From JBBRLG01 sp038231495 (GTDB lineage Bacteria; Planctomycetota; Planctomycetia; Gemmatales; Gemmataceae), in assembly GCA_038231495.1 (NCBI GenBank), contig JBBRLG010000260.1:1-10038 (forward strand): a stretch of 10,038 bases of DNA, read 5' to 3'. Below the pieces are notes generated by a model that searched no databases, was not told the origin of the DNA, and saw only the letters and a program-made list of their open reading frames with translations. Of this stretch, positions 6,022-10,038 are shown one piece after another; position 1 is the first letter of the stretch; each line of letters opens with the position of its first letter. Both the position numbers and the translations under genes were made by a program.

Positions 6022-7170
6022 TCACTCTCCCCGCGCCTGTTCGATGAACTTGACCCACTCCGGAAACCGCGCGCGGAAGTCCGGTGGGAAAGCGTGGGCC
6101 GCCACGCCCGGATACTCCTTTTCGCGCACCTGGGCCTTGGCACTGCGCAGCCAGTCGGCGTCTTGCTTTGTCAACTGGACGTTGCCCGGCAGTTCCTTGG
6201 CCCCGCACGCAACCACGAAGCCGCGACGGGCCAGGAGCGGCGACGGCTGCACGTCCTTGAGATGGTACGCGGCACCGGGCGACAGGACGATGGCGCCGGC
6301 GTACTCCTCCGGGTTGCGCACGGCAATTTCCAGACCCACCTGCGCGCCCTGCGAGAAGCCCAGCGCGATGACGTGGCCCGGCTTGATCGTCACGCGGTTG
6401 CTCACCTCCGTCACGGCGTCGCGGACCCGCCTGGCGTCGCGGTCCGCGTCCACCGCCCAGACGAACGTGTTCGGGCCGCGCGCCAGGGTGCCGCTGACGC
6501 CGATGATGGCGACGTTTAGCGCGTCGGCGTAACCCTGGCAGCTTTCGTTGACGAATTCTTCCGGCGTCGAGCCGAGGCCGTGCAGCCAGACCACGGCCGC
6601 GATCGGCGTCCCTTTCTGGTAGCCCTTCGGCAAGACTAGCACCGTGCGCGGCGGGCTGTTGGTCTCGAAGTAGCGGTTGCAGGCTGCCAGGTAGGTGCGA
6701 ACTTCGGGCAAGCGCGGGTCGGCGTGGAGTGTGGCCAGGTCTTCGTCGCGCTCGGCGTGGTCGGTGTCCACGCCGTCGGCCAACGCCGCCACCTGGAGCC
6801 AGTAGAAGGCGGGGTCGGCCTTGCCGGTCCGGGCCAGGTAACACGCCAGCTCGTAGTGTCCGGTTTTCGTCCGCTCGACGACCCAGTATTGGAGGATGGC
6901 CGCGTGGGGGTAGTCCTGCTGCGTTTCCGCCTGACGGGCGCGTTGCCGTAGGTGCGCTTCGGGCAGTGAGCGCAGATCCTTGCCGTCGAACAGCGGCGGC
7001 GGCGCGGGCGGCGTCTCCAACGGCAGGGGCGGCACCGGCTTCTCACCGGGCCGCAGCACCACGTTTGGCCCGTTGCCCGCCGTGCCCGGCAGGGCCGTTG
7101 TGCGCACACAGGACGTTATTGCCAAACTTGCCGTCAGGAAGAGGATGAGCGTGAGGGTTCTTTGGCGCAT
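6022..7170 (-). CDS. Lipoprotein with TPR-like segment and alpha/beta-hydrolase (esterase) domain
   Basis: Residues 1-21 form a lipoprotein signal ending in AITSC, so Cys21 should be lipidated and the protein anchored to a membrane facing outward. A Pro-rich linker (about 43-60) follows. Residues 68-165 form a helical TPR-like segment ending RDEDLATLHADPRLPEVRTYL. From about 175 an alpha/beta-hydrolase of the phospholipase/carboxylesterase type begins: VVWLHGLG (193-200) supplies the oxyanion hole, GFSQG (271-275) holds the nucleophile Ser273, and His359 in GVAAHAFPPDF is the likely base. The acid is less clear; where relatives have Asp after the sixth strand this protein reads CGAKELPGN, so Glu326 or a residue elsewhere would have to serve. 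The substrate is unknown. The ATG at 7170 has GGGAG 13 bases upstream, rather far. A weak promoter (TTGCGT, 17 bases, GACAAT) lies at 7239-7211. It points away from the VOC gene. Confidence 0.85.
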   Translation of the reverse strand: MRQRTLTLILFLTASLAITSCVRTTALPGTAGNGPNVVLRPGEKPVPPLPLETPPAPPPLFDGKDLRSLPEAHLRQRARQAETQQDYPHAAILQYWVVERTKTGHYELACYLARTGKADPAFYWLQVAALADGVDTDHAERDEDLATLHADPRLPEVRTYLAACNRYFETNSPPRTVLVLPKGYQKGTPIAAVVWLHGLGSTPEEFVNESCQGYADALNVAIIGVSGTLARGPNTFVWAVDADRDARRVRDAVTEVSNRVTIKPGHVIALGFSQGAQVGLEIAVRNPEEYAGAIVLSPGAAYHLKDVQPSPLLARRGFVVACGAKELPGNVQLTKQDADWLRSAKAQVREKEYPGVAAHAFPPDFRARFPEWVKFIEQARGE

Positions 7171-7275
7171 GGGTTCGTCTTTTCTCCCGTGGGTTGGGCG
7201 GCTGCTCAGGATTGTCCGTCAGGCGACCGCTTTACGCAACAGCGCCCTGGGACGCGCCGGTGGACCACACCGAGG

Positions 7276-7304
7276 TTCGCAGCCGGGGGCTGGCCGCGTA
7301 TACT
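7276..7304 (+). promoter_or_regulatory. Probable promoter of the VOC-family gene
   Basis: TTCGCA (7276-7281) and TATACT (7299-7304, five of six to TATAAT) are separated by 17 bases. The start of transcription would fall near 7311, giving a leader of about 38 bases to the ATG at 7349. AAGGA at 7336-7340 is the ribosome binding site, 8 bases before the ATG. Confidence 0.5.
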
Positions 7305-7348
7305 TCCTAAATGCGGCTCGCCAAATAATTGCACGAAGGAAGTGAGAG

Positions 7349-7669
7349 ATGATGAAACACGCGCCGGAAACCTTGCTCGACTCGATCCATCACGTCGCCA
7401 TTTCCGTGACCGACATTCAGGCCGCGGTGGACTGGTACACGCGCACCTTCCAGTGCAAAGTGAGTTACCAGGACGACACCTGGGCACTGCTCGACTTCGC
7501 GAACCTGAAGCTGGCCCTCGTCGTGCCCAGCCAGCACCCGGCCCATATCGCGTTCGTCAGTCCGGAGGCGGAGAAGTTCGGCACCCTCAAGCCGCACCGC
7601 GACGGCACCCGTTCGTGCTACGTCACCGACCCGGCCGGCAACCCGGTCGAGATCATGGCCCAGGACTGA
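7349..7669 (+). CDS. VOC-superfamily protein (glyoxalase/dioxygenase fold)
   Basis: The 106-residue protein shows the paired beta-alpha-beta-beta-beta modules of the vicinal oxygen chelate fold. It opens with IHHVAISVTDIQAAVDWYTR (His15 is the first metal ligand), continues with HIAFVSPEAE (His66, start of the second module) and ends with CYVTDPAGNPVEIMAQ (Glu101, the usual last ligand). The DPAGNPVEI ending is a hallmark of the family. A fourth ligand expected at the end of the first module (KLALVV) is not evident, and the second module is short. Members include glyoxalases, extradiol dioxygenases and antibiotic-resistance proteins; the sequence does not tell which. The start is set by AAGGA 8 bases upstream; a second ATG follows directly. 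It is transcribed toward the helicase, and the two genes overlap by 17 bases at their 3' ends. Confidence 0.85.
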   Translation: MMKHAPETLLDSIHHVAISVTDIQAAVDWYTRTFQCKVSYQDDTWALLDFANLKLALVVPSQHPAHIAFVSPEAEKFGTLKPHRDGTRSCYVTDPAGNPVEIMAQD

Positions 7670-9983
7670 CCGTCGCTTGCGGCTGAGCGCCCGAGCGCTC
7701 AGCCGCAAGCGGCACCTCGCCTTCCACCACGTCCGCCGCGTGCGCCTTCTCAATGGCCTCGTCGGTGCTGGCCGGGTCCACCTCACGACAACTCGCCGTC
7801 AGTCGGTCCGCCACGTCGCGCAGGTCGCGGCGCCACTCGTCCGCGTTCGTGTCCGCTGGCGTCACCTGCTCGAACTCGCCGCACAACAGGATCAGCCGTA
7901 ACACGTGCCGGAAGATGATGCCCTCCTGCTTCACCAGGTCGCGCGTCCGCACGTACAGGTTGAAGTTGCCGTTGTAACGCAGCAACTCGCCCGCCGCCCA
8001 GACCGGCGTCGTCGTCACGTCAAAAACTTCCGGGTGCGTCGCGTCGAACAGCAGCCGCAGCTTGTCCGCCAGCGTCGGCAGCCGTTCCTCTTCCGCGTAC
8101 GGGTCTTTTTCTTCCTCTTCCTCTTCCGGCGACTTCGGCAACTGGGCCAGGATCAGGCCGCGGCGCACCAGGTCGTCGTCGAGCCGCGTCGTCGCCAGCG
8201 GGCCGGGCGGCAAGTCGTCGGGCCGCGGCACGCGCACGAAGCGCAACAACGGTCGCGGGATTTCCAGGACGCTTTCCATCGCCTGAAGGCGTTCGTTGCG
8301 GTCCGCGATGCCGAGCTGCTTGACCAGGAACGCGCCGTACAGCGGGTGGACGCTGCGGAAGACCAACAACGTATCCAGCGCCGGCAGCGGGTGCGCGAGC
8401 CGCGCCCGATAGGGTTCCGCGGGCTGCGGCTCCGGCGGCGCGTCCGGCGGTTTGGGCGGCGGGGGCGGCGGGTCCAACGTGACGAAGCCGTGTTGCGCCA
8501 GCGTCAGCAGCATCACGTCGAGTTGTTTTTCGCTCGCCAATAAACGCGACTCGTCCATGAGACGTTTGCGCAAGACGGTCCGCACCTTGGTCAGGTCCGG
8601 CGAGATTTTCAGCAGGTACGCCAGCAAACGCCAGGGCAGCGGCCCCTTGCTGTAAAGCTTGCCCGGCGGCGCGGCTTGCAGTTGCGCGAACTGGCCCTCG
8701 GTCCAGTACTGGGCCGTGTCGCTGCGCTTCGGCTTCTTCTTTTTGAGCAGCTTTTTCGCCTTCAGCAAACCGAGGTCGCGCGTGTCTTCGGGGATCGCGT
8801 CGTACTTCTCCTTCCAGCGCATTAGGCGCACGTCGTCCTCGTGAGCCAGCGCGACGACGAACCCTTTGTCGTCGAACTGCGGCCGGCCCGCGCGGCCGAA
8901 AATCTGGTGGGCCGTGCTGGCGTCGATGAGCTTTTGCTTGCCGTGCGGCCCCTTTACCAGCGTCGTCAGCACGACCGATCGCGCCGGCAAGTTAATCCCC
9001 GCCGCCAACGTCTCGGTGCAAACGGCGCACGCCAGCAGCTTGCGCTCGAACAGCTCCTCGACGATACGCCGGTATTTCGGCAGCAAGCCCGCGTGGTGAA
9101 CGCCGACGCCGCGGCGCAGCATTTGTTTCAGCTTGGGGCCGACGCCTTGCGACCAGTCCAGCTTGTCCACGTAGTCGTTGAGCGGCCCGCGCGTGCCGGG
9201 GGCGAACAGGTCCAACCCCTTGAGCATTTCCGCGACGCTCCAACACTCGTCGCGGTTGAAGCAGAAAACCAGGGCCGGCGTCATGCGGTTGTCGCCGTCG
9301 CCCTTGGCCATGCGCACCAGCTGGTCGCCCAGGAACTCGTCCGGCACCCAGCGGAACGTCAGCGGAATTTTGCGTTCCTTGCCCTCGACCAGGTCGAGCT
9401 TGCGGCGGTGGCTACGCTGCAACCAGTTCAAAAACTCCGGCGCGTTGCCGACCGTCGCCGACAGCAACAGCAGACGGATGTGGGCTGGCAACATGCCCAG
9501 CGCCAGTTCCCAGACGATGCCGCGTTGCGGGTCGGCGAAGTTATGGAACTCGTCCATGACGACGGCGGCGACGTTGGTGAAGTCGAACGCCTCGGCGTTG
9601 AGCAGGCGGTTGAGCAAAATTTCGGCGACGACGACGAGGACGCGGGCGTTGGGGTTGACGCGGCGGTTGCCGGTGACGAGTCCCACGTCGTCGGCCTTGA
9701 AGCCCCAGCGCACGGCGGACGCCTGCATTTCCTGAAATTTCTGTTCGGTCAGCGCGATGAGCGGGGTGGTGTAATAGGCCACGGAGTTGGTATGCAATGC
9801 CTCGAACAGGGCGGCCTGGGCGATGAGGGTCTTGCCGGTGCCGGTCGGTGCGCAGACGAGGACGCCCTGGTCGCTGATGAACCAGGCGAGCAGCGCGTCT
9901 TCCTGCACGGGGTAGGGGGCGTAAGGCAGTTGGGCGAGGTACATTTCCGCGATCTGGTCGCGCGTGGGGGGAGTCGCCGACAT
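7653..9983 (-). CDS. Ski2-like DExH-box SF2 helicase
   Basis: The 776-residue protein has a full set of SF2 helicase motifs: Walker A APTGTGKT (45-52), motif II DEFH (144-147), motif III SAT (175-177), the second RecA domain with VHHAGLLPKYRRIVEELF (295-312), motif V ETLAAGINLPAR (324-335) and motif VI QIFGRAGRPQ (360-369). The DExH box with VHHAGL and AGINLPAR places it with the Ski2/Mtr4/HelY group of ATP-dependent 3'-5' helicases, which act on RNA or DNA. The C-terminal half (about 440-740) is helical and has no domain I can name. It is interrupted by low-complexity linkers: Lys-rich at 408-420, Pro-rich at 505-524, and Glu-rich at 620-633. The last 18 residues are encoded partly by a perfect palindrome. 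The ATG at 9983 has no clear Shine-Dalgarno; Met14 is an alternative start. It overlaps the VOC gene tail to tail and has no obvious operon partner in the window. Confidence 0.9.
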   Translation of the reverse strand: MSATPPTRDQIAEMYLAQLPYAPYPVQEDALLAWFISDQGVLVCAPTGTGKTLIAQAALFEALHTNSVAYYTTPLIALTEQKFQEMQASAVRWGFKADDVGLVTGNRRVNPNARVLVVVAEILLNRLLNAEAFDFTNVAAVVMDEFHNFADPQRGIVWELALGMLPAHIRLLLLSATVGNAPEFLNWLQRSHRRKLDLVEGKERKIPLTFRWVPDEFLGDQLVRMAKGDGDNRMTPALVFCFNRDECWSVAEMLKGLDLFAPGTRGPLNDYVDKLDWSQGVGPKLKQMLRRGVGVHHAGLLPKYRRIVEELFERKLLACAVCTETLAAGINLPARSVVLTTLVKGPHGKQKLIDASTAHQIFGRAGRPQFDDKGFVVALAHEDDVRLMRWKEKYDAIPEDTRDLGLLKAKKLLKKKKPKRSDTAQYWTEGQFAQLQAAPPGKLYSKGPLPWRLLAYLLKISPDLTKVRTVLRKRLMDESRLLASEKQLDVMLLTLAQHGFVTLDPPPPPPKPPDAPPEPQPAEPYRARLAHPLPALDTLLVFRSVHPLYGAFLVKQLGIADRNERLQAMESVLEIPRPLLRFVRVPRPDDLPPGPLATTRLDDDLVRRGLILAQLPKSPEEEEEEKDPYAEEERLPTLADKLRLLFDATHPEVFDVTTTPVWAAGELLRYNGNFNLYVRTRDLVKQEGIIFRHVLRLILLCGEFEQVTPADTNADEWRRDLRDVADRLTASCREVDPASTDEAIEKAHAADVVEGEVPLAAERSGAQPQATVSPGP
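7674..7711. repeat. Perfect 17-bp hairpin at the convergent gene ends
   Basis: Arms 7674-7690 and 7695-7711 are exact reverse complements around the loop CCGA. The hairpin begins 4 bases after the VOC stop codon and lies wholly inside the final codons of the helicase gene. It may end or stabilise the VOC transcript. No T-run follows, so it is not a classical intrinsic terminator. The exactness suggests a dispersed palindromic element that has become part of the helicase reading frame. Confidence 0.8.
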
Positions 9984-10005
9984 GCCAACTGCTTTCTGAT
10001 CGAAC

Positions 10006-10029
10006 CACGGAATACACGGAAATCACGGA
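10006..10029. repeat. Short tandem repeat, three CACGGA units at 9-base spacing
   Basis: CACGGA occurs at 10006-10011, 10015-10020 and 10024-10029, each followed by three A/T bases. The tract lies just upstream of the helicase start and may continue beyond the right edge. Similar CACGGA or CACAGA triplet tracts are, from memory, frequent between genes in planctomycetes and some other large bacterial genomes; their function is not established. Confidence 0.7.
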
Positions 10030-10038
10030 AAAAAGACA

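Overview
The window is GC-rich and compact. It looks like chromosome from a planctomycete, most likely of the Gemmata type. This is inferred from several things together: large exported proteins of unknown function, a von Willebrand A (VWA) protein with a signal peptide, an ECF sigma factor whose partner is a small membrane protein without a zinc-binding motif, genes with weak Shine-Dalgarno sites next to genes with strong ones, and intergenic CACGGA-type short tandem repeats. No rRNA, tRNA, CRISPR array, transposase or phage gene was seen.

Layout from left to right. (1) Positions 1-1576, minus: the N-terminal 525 codons of an exported VWA protein that runs off the left edge. (2) 1577-1951: a 375-base non-coding stretch ending in a perfect 30-bp inverted repeat, directly after the stop of the next gene. 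(3) 1952-3118, minus: an exported protein of unknown function. (4) 3212-4166, minus: an ECF sigma factor overlapping a small one-pass membrane protein, probably its anti-sigma partner. That partner's frame is cut by a single amber codon and then stays open for 59 more codons. (5) 4387-4872, plus: a small papain-like cysteine protease, divergent from the sigma gene and without a signal peptide. (6) 5006-5905, minus: a toxin-antitoxin operon of the MqsR/MqsA type, toxin first, with an unusually clear sigma70-type promoter and an overlapping palindrome. (7) 6022-7170, minus: a lipoprotein with a TPR-like segment and an alpha/beta-hydrolase domain. (8) 7349-7669, plus: a small VOC/glyoxalase-fold protein. 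(9) 7653-9983, minus: a Ski2-like SF2 helicase whose 3' end overlaps the VOC gene convergently. A perfect 17-bp hairpin lies inside the last codons of the helicase. (10) Right edge: three CACGGA units at 9-base spacing upstream of the helicase.

Two gene groups look functionally linked: sigma factor plus membrane partner (overlapping, co-directional), and toxin plus antitoxin (15-base gap, shared promoter). The divergent protease may be under control of the sigma factor, but only position suggests this. The remaining genes look like independent housekeeping or envelope functions. The strongest candidates for follow-up are the divergent MqsRA-like module with its operator, the amber-interrupted anti-sigma frame, and the leaderless papain-like protease beside the ECF gene.
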